A DNA stretch of 64,000 bases from Brucella grignonensis (GTDB taxonomy: Bacteria; Pseudomonadota; Alphaproteobacteria; Rhizobiales; Rhizobiaceae). Numbering within the stretch: position 1 is the stretch's first letter; every line of letters begins with the position of its first letter. Positions 8,517-17,887 of this stretch are shown here, piece after piece. The stretch lies in assembly GCF_002252505.1 (NCBI RefSeq), contig NZ_NNRL01000167.1, positions 34,778 to 98,777 on the forward strand, written 5' to 3'. The notes beneath the pieces were generated by a model. That model had not been told where the DNA came from. It did not search any database and was given only the letters and a program-made list of their open reading frames with translations. The position numbers and the translations under genes are program-made.

Positions 8517-9917
8517 ATGCAACAGCACGCTACTTCTATCAAGGCCGAGCGCCAGCCCTTCGATCCGGCCTACGATCCCAACCACTCGCCTATCCCGGGT
8601 ATTGGTAAAGATTATGCACCTACCTACTGGATCGGCACCGCAGGTCCGGAACCAGAGGATGACGGCCCTGTCACGCACGATCTGGATGTCGATGTCGCAA
8701 TTATCGGTTCGGGTTATACCGGTCTATCTTGTGCCATACATCTGGCGCGAGAGCACGGTGTTAAAGCCACAGTGCTGGAGGCAAATGGCGTCGCCTGGGG
8801 TTGCAGTACCCGCAATGGTGGTCAGGCACAGATTTCCGCCGGACGTTTAAAGCGCTCGCAATGGATTGCTCGCTGGGGTGTCGATGTTGCGCGCAAGATG
8901 CATGCTGAGATCACCGAAGGTTTCGATCTCTTCCGTGCGTTGATTCAGGAACCGGAGATCGATTGTGACCCGCAGGACGGCGGTCATCTTTACATCGCTC
9001 ATCGTGACAAAATGCTGCCGTCGCTCGAAAGCGAAGTCCACTTACTGAACAAGACCTTCGGCTATCGGGCTCGTATGGTATCGCGCAACGAGATTCATAG
9101 CGATTTCGTTAAAGACGAAGAAGCATGCGGTGCAATGTATGAACCTGACGGCATGGGCATCCACGCGGCTAAGCTTGCTTTCGGCTATCTGCGTCTCGCT
9201 CGGCGACTTGGCGCCCAAGTGCATACTGCCAGTCCCGTGTTCGATTGCACGACAAAAGGAGGTATGCATTATTTGAGAACACCTGGCGGCACGGTGCGGG
9301 CACGCGCTGTTTGTATCGCTACCGCAGGTTACACATCGCCAGGTATGAATGTGCTGACCCGCCATCGTTTGATGCCGATACTGTCAAACTCAGTTGTCAC
9401 ACGACCTTTGACCAACAGCGAACAGGAAGCGCTCAACTTCAAGGCACGCATTCCTCTCACTGATACGCGCACGCTGCGCCATTATTATCGTATGCTGCCC
9501 GATAATCGGGTGCAGATCGGCAGCCGCAGCGCCATCACAGGGCGCGACGCTACCAATCCGAAGCATCTCGACCTGCTATTGAATGGCCTTTATCGCAAGT
9601 TCCCGATCCTTCGCGGTATCGAGATCGATTACTCCTGGTGGGGGTGGGTGGATGTCAGCCATGATATGATGCCACGGATTTTCCAACCCGACCCTTCGCA
9701 AAAACTGTTCTACGCCATGGGTTATGGTGGCAACGGCGTCATGTACTCGGCCCAGGCTGGTCGCCGTATGGCTCAGCTCGTCGCTGGCAAAGGAAGCAGT
9801 CTGCAGCTTCCAATTTTCACCTCTCCTCTACCAAGCCATGGTCTGCTGACGCCGTTTCGACGGATAGGGCAGTGGGGAATGTACCGTTGGTACGCACTTC
9901 GCGACGAAATCCTCTAA
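8517..9917 (+). CDS. tauY: TauY-like FAD-dependent taurine dehydrogenase large subunit
   Basis: 466-residue FAD-dependent oxidoreductase of the DAO/DadA family. The dinucleotide-binding motif is VAIIGSGYTGLSCAIHLA (about residues 60-77), with the second-strand glutamate in ATVLEANGVAWG. The C-terminal YAMGYGGNGVMYSAQAGRRMA is the usual FAD-contacting end. It starts 15 bases after tauX and is followed by xsc, so it should supply sulfoacetaldehyde to Xsc. Electrons from this enzyme type are reported to go to the respiratory chain rather than to oxygen. No aminotransferase (tpa) is present, so the dehydrogenase is the deamination route here. Confidence 0.87.
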   Translation: MQQHATSIKAERQPFDPAYDPNHSPIPGIGKDYAPTYWIGTAGPEPEDDGPVTHDLDVDVAIIGSGYTGLSCAIHLAREHGVKATVLEANGVAWGCSTRNGGQAQISAGRLKRSQWIARWGVDVARKMHAEITEGFDLFRALIQEPEIDCDPQDGGHLYIAHRDKMLPSLESEVHLLNKTFGYRARMVSRNEIHSDFVKDEEACGAMYEPDGMGIHAAKLAFGYLRLARRLGAQVHTASPVFDCTTKGGMHYLRTPGGTVRARAVCIATAGYTSPGMNVLTRHRLMPILSNSVVTRPLTNSEQEALNFKARIPLTDTRTLRHYYRMLPDNRVQIGSRSAITGRDATNPKHLDLLLNGLYRKFPILRGIEIDYSWWGWVDVSHDMMPRIFQPDPSQKLFYAMGYGGNGVMYSAQAGRRMAQLVAGKGSSLQLPIFTSPLPSHGLLTPFRRIGQWGMYRWYALRDEIL

Positions 9918-9953
9918 TCCATTGAACCCAATCCTTTAAGAAAGGAACGCTCC

Positions 9954-11729
9954 ATGAAAATGACCACCGAGGAAGCTTTCGTCAAAGTTCTCCAGATGCA
10001 TGGTTTGGAACATGCTTTTGGTATCATCGGTTCGGCTATGATGCCGGTATCGGACCTTTTTCCAAAAGCCGGTATCAAATTCTGGGACTGTGCTCACGAA
10101 ACTAACGCCGGTATGATGGCTGATGGCTTCAGTCGTGCGACAGGTACGATGTCAATCGCCATTGGCCAGAACGGCCCCGGTGTTACTGGCTTTATTACTG
10201 CTATCAAGACGGCTTACTGGAACCACACGCCACTCTTGATGGTGACGCCACAGGCAGCCAACAAGACGATCGGGCAGGGCGGATTCCAAGAAGTCGATCA
10301 GATGGCGATGTTCAAGGAAATGGTCTGTTATCAGGAAGAGGTACGTGATCCTTCTCGTATCCCTGAAGTGCTAAATCGAGTGATCGAAAAGGCCTGGCGG
10401 GGCTGTGCACCAGCACAGATCAATATCCCGCGCGATTACTGGACACAGGTGATCGATGTAGACCTACCTGCTATCGTCCGTTTTGAGCGCCCTATCGGTG
10501 GTCCGCAAGCCATCGAGGATGCAGCAAAACTGCTGTCTGAAGCCAAGTTTCCTGTCATCCTGAATGGTGCAGGTGTTGTCATTGGTGGCGCTATCGGGGA
10601 GTCAATGAAACTCGCTGAACAGCTCGATGCCCCGGTCTGCTGCGGTTATCAGCACAACGATGCCTTTCCCGGCAGTCATCGCCTTGCAGTCGGACCGCTG
10701 GGTTACAATGGTTCGAAAGCGGCGATGGAACTGATCTCAAAAGCGGACGTGGTGCTGGCACTTGGTACTCGCCTTAATCCGTTCTCGACCTTGCCGGGTT
10801 ATGGCATAGATTACTGGCCGAAGAACGCTACGATCATCCAGGTCGATATCAATGCCGATCGTATTGGGCTCACAAAGAAGGTGACCGTTGGCATCTGCGG
10901 TGACGCCAAGCAGGTCGCGCGCCAGATCTTTGAGCAACTTGCGCCTTCGGCTGGCGATGCGGGACGCGAGGAGCGTAAAGCTATGATCCATCAAACCAGA
11001 TCTGCATGGCAACAGCAGCTCTCCTCTATGGATCACGAAGACGATGATGTTGGCACCGAATGGAACGAAGGGGCGCGTAAACGTGAACCTGACCGCATGT
11101 CGCCGCGTCAGGCCTGGCGTGCTATTCAAGCAGCACTGCCAAAGGATGCAATTATATCGACCGACATTGGCAACAATTGCGCAATCGGCAACGCCTATCC
11201 AACTTTTGAAGCTGGTAGAAAATATCTGGCACCGGGTATGTTCGGTCCTTGCGGATATGGATTTCCATCGATTGTCGGTGCCAAAATCGGTTGTCCGGAT
11301 GTGCCGGTAGTCGGCTTTGCGGGCGACGGTGCTTTCGGTATTTCGATGAACGAAATGGGTTCGATTGGTCGGGAAGGGTGGCCTGCGATTACGATGGTGA
11401 TCTTCCGCAACTATCAATGGGGTGCGGAAAAGCGCAATACAACGCTCTGGTACGCCAACAACTTTGTCGGCACTGAACTCAATCCCAATCTCAGCTATGC
11501 GAAAATCGCGGATGGTTGTGGTCTGAAAGGAGTTGCCGTTGATACGACTGCGGCACTCACCGAGGCACTTTCCAATGCGATCACAGAGCAGGAAAAGGGA
11601 GTGACGACATTCATAGAAGTCATTCTCAACCAGGAACTCGGCGAACCCTTTCGGCGCGACGCAATGAAAAAGCCTGTGCCGATTGCCGGGATTGACCGCG
11701 CGGACATGCGTCCGCAAAAGCGAGCGTAA
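9954..11729 (+). CDS. xsc: Sulfoacetaldehyde acetyltransferase (ThDP-dependent)
   Basis: 591-residue thiamine-diphosphate enzyme that converts sulfoacetaldehyde and phosphate to acetyl phosphate and sulfite. The N-terminal Pyr domain carries EEAFVKVLQMHGLEHAFGII and the DCAHETNAGMMADG segment with its catalytic-type glutamate. The C-terminal PP domain has VGFAGDGAFGISMNEMGS and the downstream asparagine in VIFRNYQWG that close the ThDP/Mg site. The length matches Xsc. AAAGGAA precedes the ATG. Its place between tauXY and pta is diagnostic of the dissimilatory pathway. Confidence 0.95.
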   Translation: MKMTTEEAFVKVLQMHGLEHAFGIIGSAMMPVSDLFPKAGIKFWDCAHETNAGMMADGFSRATGTMSIAIGQNGPGVTGFITAIKTAYWNHTPLLMVTPQAANKTIGQGGFQEVDQMAMFKEMVCYQEEVRDPSRIPEVLNRVIEKAWRGCAPAQINIPRDYWTQVIDVDLPAIVRFERPIGGPQAIEDAAKLLSEAKFPVILNGAGVVIGGAIGESMKLAEQLDAPVCCGYQHNDAFPGSHRLAVGPLGYNGSKAAMELISKADVVLALGTRLNPFSTLPGYGIDYWPKNATIIQVDINADRIGLTKKVTVGICGDAKQVARQIFEQLAPSAGDAGREERKAMIHQTRSAWQQQLSSMDHEDDDVGTEWNEGARKREPDRMSPRQAWRAIQAALPKDAIISTDIGNNCAIGNAYPTFEAGRKYLAPGMFGPCGYGFPSIVGAKIGCPDVPVVGFAGDGAFGISMNEMGSIGREGWPAITMVIFRNYQWGAEKRNTTLWYANNFVGTELNPNLSYAKIADGCGLKGVAVDTTAALTEALSNAITEQEKGVTTFIEVILNQELGEPFRRDAMKKPVPIAGIDRADMRPQKRA

Positions 11730-11750
11730 TCTTTTCTGATTATCCAAAGT

Positions 11751-11773
11751 CCCGCCCGGTCAATCCGGGCGGG
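11751..11773 (+). terminator. Hairpin between xsc and pta
   Basis: CCCGCCCGG (11751-11759) pairs perfectly with CCGGGCGGG (11765-11773) over a five-base loop. It is followed by AGAGATC, not a T-run, so partial termination or mRNA processing is more likely than a full stop. Confidence 0.6.
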
Positions 11774-11785
11774 AGAGATCTCCCA

Positions 11786-11875
11786 GTGCGATCAGAATGG
11801 CTTTATGATCTGCGCTACCATGTCTTCATAGCCATCTTTATCTTTGTCAGCATTTGCTATCTGGGGCTCGCTTGA
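11786..11875 (+). CDS. Putative 29-residue membrane peptide overlapping the pta start
   Basis: A short open frame with a GTG start, GGGAG about ten bases upstream (inside the hairpin's right arm), and a stop TGA overlapping the pta ATG as TGATG. The predicted peptide has a charged start (VRSEWLYDLR) followed by about 19 mostly hydrophobic residues (YHVFIAIFIFVSICY, then LGLA), long enough for one membrane helix. It could be a translational-coupling leader for pta, a tiny membrane protein, or the remains of an exporter gene. I do not recognise a family and expression is unproven. Confidence 0.45.
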   Translation: MRSEWLYDLRYHVFIAIFIFVSICYLGLA

Positions 11876-12876
11876 TGAAACCGCTTGATCGTATCGTCGA
11901 AACTGCCAAAGCATCGCCGCGCCGAATTGTTCTTGCCGAAGGGGAGGACCCGCGCATTGTTGAAGGGGCGATCCGCGCCAGGCGAGAAGGGCTCGCCGCG
12001 ATCATTCTGGTTGGTAATCGTGCAGCGATCGAATTACGCCTTGTTGCAGCGGGCGCGCTACCCGGAGACTTCCAGATTGAAGATCCTGCCACATCCGCAC
12101 TCGCTCCGGGATTGGCTAAGGCCTATCATACCCTTCGCGCCGGTAAGGGTGTCGATGAAGAGTCAGCTATCTTGGCACTTCGTTCCCCGCTTGTCTTTGC
12201 GGCCATGATGGTACGGGAGGGAGAGGCGGATGGGACGGTAGGCGGCGCGGTCGCTACAACCGCAGATACGGTACGTGCCGCTCTACAGACTATCGGTCGA
12301 GCGCCCGGCACCGGCCTTGTATCGAGCTTCTTCCTGATGATGCTATGTGCGCCGCATCATGCCAAAAAAGGTATCTTTGTCTTTGCCGATTGCGGCCTTG
12401 TGGTCGAACCCGACGCGGCCAACCTTGCTGATATCGCCGTAAGTTCAGCTCGTTCCTTTGAATCCCTCGCAGGCACCCCCCCAAAAGTAGCGATGCTTTC
12501 ATTTTCAACGGCTGGCAGTGCCGTGCACGAACGGGTGTCCAAGGTGGTGGAGGCAACCCGCCTCGCCCATGCTGCCGTACCCGAGCTTATCATCGACGGT
12601 GAATTGCAGTTCGATAGCGCCTTCGTTGAAGCCATCAGTGACGCCAAAGCACCTCAATCAGTGTTGCATGGCGAGGCGAATGTCTTCGTGTTTCCCAATC
12701 TTGATGCAGCAAATATTGGCTACAAGATCGCTCAGCGTATCGGCGGCGCGACTGCTATCGGGCCTATTCTGCAGGGCCTCGCGAAACCCGCAAATGATCT
12801 CTCCCGCGGCTGTAGCGCTGACGATGTGTTCCATATGATTGCGATCACGGTGGTTCAGGCTGGTTCTATCAACTAG
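11875..12876 (+). CDS. pta: Phosphate acetyltransferase
   Basis: 333-residue Pta of the short, single-domain type (PTA_PTB family). It converts acetyl phosphate from Xsc and CoA to acetyl-CoA. Family segments seen are RIVLAEGEDPRIVEGA near the N-terminus, REGEADGTVGGAVATTADTVRAAL in the middle and the C-terminal SRGCSADDVFHMIAITVVQ. An in-frame TTG at 11854 extends the frame, but ATG 11875 is the natural start and overlaps the preceding small ORF. It is the last gene of the taurine operon. No sulfite exporter or sulfite dehydrogenase gene is in this window. Confidence 0.94.
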   Translation: MKPLDRIVETAKASPRRIVLAEGEDPRIVEGAIRARREGLAAIILVGNRAAIELRLVAAGALPGDFQIEDPATSALAPGLAKAYHTLRAGKGVDEESAILALRSPLVFAAMMVREGEADGTVGGAVATTADTVRAALQTIGRAPGTGLVSSFFLMMLCAPHHAKKGIFVFADCGLVVEPDAANLADIAVSSARSFESLAGTPPKVAMLSFSTAGSAVHERVSKVVEATRLAHAAVPELIIDGELQFDSAFVEAISDAKAPQSVLHGEANVFVFPNLDAANIGYKIAQRIGGATAIGPILQGLAKPANDLSRGCSADDVFHMIAITVVQAGSIN

Positions 12877-12958
12877 TGGTTCAATTCCGACATTGCATCT
12901 GGTTGTTACTTGGTCTGATGTCGGTAAAATAAACCACACATCTACCCCAGATTAGATT

Positions 12959-15301
12959 TTAGAATTTTGTCGACATACCAAAATTAAAGTTCTGGACCTT
13001 ATCAGAGTCAGCTTTTGTAATCGGAATAGCATAATCGAAACGAAGAGGGCCGAACGGGGAAGCCCACATGAGGCTTACACCTGCGGATGACCGCAGTTTC
13101 CGATCTTCGCCTTGAGCGTTGTCGGTATCGTTGCCATAGAGTGTTGCTGCATCTGCAAAGAAAGCTCCGCGTATGCCAAGGCTTTCGGGAACGGCAGGCA
13201 TTGGAAATTGAAGTTCGGCGGTCGCGCTGAAATAGGTATTGCCACCCAGCCAGTAACGTTTTCCACTTGATGAATCCTGATAAGGCCCAATATATTTAAA
13301 GCCCCTTATGATATCAGTGCTGCTTTTAAAAAGATCAAAAATACGTGTACCATCGCCACTGTAATCATAGATATAGCCACCACCGACACCCAGCATACCG
13401 ACGATGTCTGCCTCTTGGGCCAACGTTGTGTAGTAGTTGCCCTTGAAAGTGGTCTTTATATATTTGGCGTCACCACCGAGACCCGCAAATTCCTGATTGA
13501 ATTTTGCATAAAACCCGTCATGAGGGTTCTTTATATCGTCGATGGAGTTGTAGGTCAGCGAGTAGCTGATGGATGAACGAATCCATGGGCTATTGTTCAC
13601 AGCGTTGATAATTGCCGGTGCATAATAACTGTCCGGGTCGCTGACATCATCATCCAGCTCATACTTATCCTGAACCAGATTGTAAGCAAGGCCAGCACTC
13701 AGATTGTCTGCAATGGGAAGTCCAAATCGCACGGTGCCGCCCGTCTGTTCGACATAATAGGTACTGTTGGCGGTATATGTCTTACGGAACACATCAAATC
13801 CGGCGGACATGCGAGAACCGAGAAAATAGGGCTCGGTGAATGAGAAGGCATAATTCTGGACGTCGTCAGTACCGACGCCAGCGCTTACCTTGATAAACTC
13901 TCCTCGTCCCAGAAAGTTTCGCTCCGTTATCGATGCTTCAACGGAAGGGCCGGGAGTATCACCACCGGTCGTATAACCACCGCCGATCGAGAATTCACCG
14001 GTCGACTTTTCGACGACGTCAACAACCAGGATAACCTGATCAGGCTCAGCACCTGGAGCGGTCGAGATATTGACGGTCTGGAAGAAATCGAGCGCTTCAA
14101 GACGACGCTTCGCGCGCTGAACCATGACCTGATTGAAGGCATCACCTTCATTCATGTCGAACTCACGACGAATGACATAATCGCGGGTCTTGTCGTTGCC
14201 ACGGATTTCGATGCGCTCAACGTAAGCGCGCGGACCCTGATCAACACTGTAAACGAGCGAAATCGTGTGATTGTCAAAGTCGCGGTCGCCACGCGGCTCG
14301 ACCTTGGCAAATGCGTAACCGCTGCCAGCGACATTTTCAGTGATCGCTGTAACGGAATCTTCGATCTGCTTGGCACTGTAAGGCTTACCTTCGCGTGTCT
14401 TGAGAAGACCGCCAAGCGCCTGCGCATCCACACCTTCAACGGTGCTTTCAACGCCTACATTACCGAAGGTATAGCGCTGACCTTCATCAACGGTAACCGT
14501 GATCGTGTATTCGTTGGTCGATGGATCAAGCGTAGCATTCGACGAAAGTACGCGGAAATCCGCATAGCCGCGGTTGTAGTAGAAACGACGCAGCGTTTCT
14601 TCATCAGCCTGCAGGCGACCTTCATCATAAACGTCATTACGGGTCAGCCACGAAAGCGGGTTCGAGCGCTTGGTGGAGATCACATCGCGCAGACGACGCG
14701 CGCTGTATGCACTGTTACCAACGAAGTTGATGTTGGCGATCTTGGTGCGCGAACCTTCGTTGATTTCATAAACCACGTTCACGCGGCCCTGACCGAGATC
14801 AACGGTACGCGCATTGACCGTCGCATCGCTGCGGCCGACATGCGTGTAAGCACCCTTGATGGCTTCCTTGTCAGCTTCCATCGTTGCCGCATCAAACGGC
14901 GAACGGGCTTTAAGCTGAACAGCGCGGGCCAGATCAGGATCTTTGACCTTCTTGTTGCCCTGGAAGAGAACATTGTTCACAACCTGACGTTCGCTCACCT
15001 GCACGATCAGCGATCCACCAGACTGGTTGATGCGAACATCGGAGAACAGCCCCATTGCGAAAAGGCGCTTAACAGCAGCATCAATATCATTGCTGTTGAA
15101 AGCCTTGCCCGGGCGAATGTCGATATTGTCACGGATTGTCTGCGCATCGACGCGCGTATTACCGCGCACTTCAATACGATTGACGACCGCAGCCTCCGCA
15201 GCATTGACCGATGCCAGAGAGAGCGCAGCTGTACCCGAAGCTACAAGAGCCACCGACATGGCGAGCGCTGAAGCGGCGCCAAAGAAATTCGAGTTAGCCA
15301 T
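12959..15301 (-). CDS. bamA: BamA, outer-membrane protein assembly factor (probable second copy)
   Basis: 780-residue Omp85-family protein that inserts beta-barrel proteins into the outer membrane. A signal peptide ends near residue 38 (NAAEA-AVVNRIEV). About five POTRA repeats follow (first: VVNRIEVRGNTRVDAQTIRDNI), then the 16-strand barrel domain with FGPLRFDYAIPI and the terminal phenylalanine. The (V/I)RGF motif of loop 6 is present as IIRGFKYIGP. Chromosomal bamA in this family normally sits between rseP and skp/lpxD-fabZ; here it stands alone on a repABC replicon, convergent with pta. I therefore think it is a duplicate, perhaps specialised, but the rest of the genome is not visible. 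Confidence 0.93.
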   Translation of the reverse strand: MANSNFFGAASALAMSVALVASGTAALSLASVNAAEAAVVNRIEVRGNTRVDAQTIRDNIDIRPGKAFNSNDIDAAVKRLFAMGLFSDVRINQSGGSLIVQVSERQVVNNVLFQGNKKVKDPDLARAVQLKARSPFDAATMEADKEAIKGAYTHVGRSDATVNARTVDLGQGRVNVVYEINEGSRTKIANINFVGNSAYSARRLRDVISTKRSNPLSWLTRNDVYDEGRLQADEETLRRFYYNRGYADFRVLSSNATLDPSTNEYTITVTVDEGQRYTFGNVGVESTVEGVDAQALGGLLKTREGKPYSAKQIEDSVTAITENVAGSGYAFAKVEPRGDRDFDNHTISLVYSVDQGPRAYVERIEIRGNDKTRDYVIRREFDMNEGDAFNQVMVQRAKRRLEALDFFQTVNISTAPGAEPDQVILVVDVVEKSTGEFSIGGGYTTGGDTPGPSVEASITERNFLGRGEFIKVSAGVGTDDVQNYAFSFTEPYFLGSRMSAGFDVFRKTYTANSTYYVEQTGGTVRFGLPIADNLSAGLAYNLVQDKYELDDDVSDPDSYYAPAIINAVNNSPWIRSSISYSLTYNSIDDIKNPHDGFYAKFNQEFAGLGGDAKYIKTTFKGNYYTTLAQEADIVGMLGVGGGYIYDYSGDGTRIFDLFKSSTDIIRGFKYIGPYQDSSSGKRYWLGGNTYFSATAELQFPMPAVPESLGIRGAFFADAATLYGNDTDNAQGEDRKLRSSAGVSLMWASPFGPLRFDYAIPITKADSDKVQNFNFGMSTKF

Positions 15302-15857
15302 GACAAGGAAGCTTTCATACGCAATACTAAAACAAGATACAGGTCAGTGAGTCTGACATTAGAATCTCCACCACTGATCTTTCGTGATCGCGATCTTATT
15401 GAGGAGCGCGAAACGAACAACGCTTAATTTGTAACAATTGTTTTCTGAATATTGCTCGGTTGTTGAGCCTGTGTCCGTGACGGTTTTGCCAATGGTCTTA
15501 AAATCGAGACGACGTGCTCGGAGTGAGGCTTAACTCTGGACGCATCATGTGAACAAGCTGCGATGGCAGCCAGCGTGACGCTTGCAGCAATGCTATTGGA
15601 CCGTCCGACGGCGACCTACGCTGAAAAGACCTTGTTAATCAGATCGTTCCACGTATGCAGCAGAACCGGCAAAAAATATAGCATCTCTCCCTCAGGTGAA
15701 ATTAAATACAAATTAGGTAGTAATATTTATTGATAGAATTAGGTATTACTAATTTGTAGATTATTTTTTTAACAATAATTTTGTAAGTTCATTTGATATT
15801 TGCATTTTTATGCAATAATATTCGCATATAAATGAAAACGATTTTGGAATCTGATAG
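15302..15857. other. Intergenic spacer between bamA and the DUF11 locus
   Basis: This 556-bp gap holds no convincing gene. The bamA-proximal part should carry its promoter. The bases from about 15690 to 15857 are extremely AT-rich, with partial inverted repeats such as AAATTAGGTAGTAATA and TATTACTAATTT (about 15709-15765), which could be a regulator site for the downstream surface locus. A frame at roughly 15535-15730 translates to a stretch faintly like a LacI-family C-terminus, but it is too weak to call. Confidence 0.4.
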
Positions 15858-17887
15858 ATGTATTTATACAATTGGCGAGTGGAGAGATTTCTCTTTGCTG
15901 TATTTATAGCTATCATAATTACAATTTTCTCCGTTGCGATTACGCAGGCACAGACAGTTCCAACAATCTCTTGTTCAACAAATGGTTCAATCTTTAATAC
16001 AGCCTATAGTCGTGATGATGGACCGCCTTTGCAATCCGGATTTGACCCCGAATGGGACGTTGCAATCAGAACTGCGCCATTTACTGGATCACCTCTGCCA
16101 AATGATCTGACATTTATTGATGCGAGCGTAGTGAGTACTGCGCCGGGAGCTTGGACTGCCTCGCCCTTTAATAATGCCAACTGGATTTCCTATAACAGCA
16201 CAGGTAGCCATCCTGATCAGAGTTCCAACTACGACTCCTTCTATCGTTATCAATTCAATCTTGATCCTGCTGTTGACCCCAGTGCTTTCAAGCTCCGGAT
16301 GGATTTTTACTCGGATAATTCCGTTTGGGATGTTTGGGTTAACGGTCAACCGCAAGGCATACGCTCGAGCTTTGGTAGCTAAAGTCCATATCTATTCCAA
16401 GGATTTCAAGCGGGTAGCCAAGCGTCTGGCACACTGGGAGCAAACTGGCAAACTGGTCTGAACACTATTATTGTTCATATTAAATCAGCCCCACCCTTTC
16501 AGGGGCTTCTTGGGCAAGTGACTGTAACGTCGCTATGTCCGAGGGTCAGCATCACCAAGACGCTTGTCGGCGAGAGCGGTTCGGTTGCGGGACAGGCGGA
16601 GCCGGGGGAGAGGCTGACCAATACGGGCGGTTCTGCGGTGAGCGATTATGGTGTGACGGACCGTTACGACGTCAACACGCATTTTGTGTCGGCGGACAAT
16701 GGCGGCACGGATAATGGCACTGCGATCAACTGGAGCAATCTGACGGTTCCGGCACAGACGGGCAGCACACCGGGGACGCTTGTGCTGACGGCGCAGCTGC
16801 AGGTCGCCGATCCGCTGCCTGTGGGCACCACGGCGGTTGCCAATGTGGCCTATCGGAGCGGGGATCCGGAACCCGTTGCGGGACGGCGCCCGATCAATGT
16901 GTGACGACGAAAATTATTGAACCTTCGGACATAGTGATCACGAAACGCGCAGGTTTGAAGCAGATCCGTCGTGGTGAAAAGGCTCCATTCACGATGACGG
17001 TTACGAACAAAAGCAACCGGTTGGTATCAGCGATCAATGTGACGGACCGGATGCCGTCGGGCTTCCGCTATGTTGATGGTTCGGCGAGCGTGGACGGTGT
17101 GGTGGTGACGCCGGTTGTCAATGGTCTGAATGTGGCCTTCACGAACTTGGCGGTTGCAGCGAATTCGGAACTTGTCATCCGATTGCAGATGCTGGCGCTG
17201 AGTTCGGTCGCATCTGGCAAGCACACCAACCGTGCGATGGCGACCGATCCGTCAGGCAATCCGCTGGCACCGGATGCGACGGCACAGATTGAGATTATGG
17301 TTGAGCCGGTGTTTGAATGCGGGGAGATCATCGGCAAAGTGTTCGATGATCGTAATGGCAACGGCTATCAGGATGAGGGCGAGCCTGGAATTCCGGGTGT
17401 TCGCATCGCCACCGTTCGGGGTCTTTTGGTGACGGCGGACAAGTTCGGCCGTTTCCATGTGGCTTGCGCTGATCTGCCGGACTCCCGCATTGGCAGCAAT
17501 TTCATCATGAAGCTGGACCCGCGCACTCTGCCGACAGGTTATCGCCTGACGACAGAGAACCCGCGTGTTGTCCGTTTGACGGCGGGCAAGATGACGAAGA
17601 TCAACTTCGGCGCTTCGCTTGGCCGGGTTGTACGCCTCGGCCTCAAGGATAACGCGTTCATCGCTGGCAGCCTGCTGCTGAAGGACCAATGGAGCAAGGG
17701 ACTGGATCAACTGATCGTGGTTCTCAAACAAGAACGTTCGATATTGCGCATTACCTATACAGCCAAAGACCTGAAAACGGCCCGGCAACGCATGAATGCG
17801 GTGCAAAGCGAGATCTTGCGGCGGTGGAAAGCCAAGGGGGATGGCTACCAGCTTGACATGGAAACACGGGTGGAGGCTGACAAATGA
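15858..17887 (+). pseudogene. Broken surface protein with DUF11 and SdrD-like B repeats
   Basis: A signal peptide (basic start, hydrophobic core, TQAQ-TV) leads into a secreted protein that is interrupted twice. In the same frame a TAA at 16380-16382 splits IRSSFGS from SPYLFQGFQAGS, probably a CAA-to-TAA change. At about 16897-16904, GTGTGACG shifts the frame so that RRPINV continues as TTKIIEPSD two bases off, consistent with gain of a TG dinucleotide. The distal part holds a DUF11 repeat (TVTNKSNRLVSAINVTDRMP) and an SdrD B-type domain (GKVFDDRNGNGYQDEGEPGIPG). The upstream DUF11 repeat also seems to lack the YTI-LT core after PGERLT. The start of the downstream gene overlaps the final stop as ATGA, so the two genes were coupled. 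Confidence 0.75.

Noticed and set aside
10737..11747. Long minus-strand ORF (336 aa) opposite xsc
   Set aside because: Mirror of a highly conserved gene; the protein has no recognisable family features and no ribosome site.
14267..15271. Long plus-strand ORF opposite bamA
   Set aside because: Shadow frame of a strongly coding minus-strand gene with matching codon phase.
15535..15735. Open stretch faintly like the C-terminus of a LacI-family regulator
   Set aside because: Too short and similarity too vague; no start and no upstream coding sequence.
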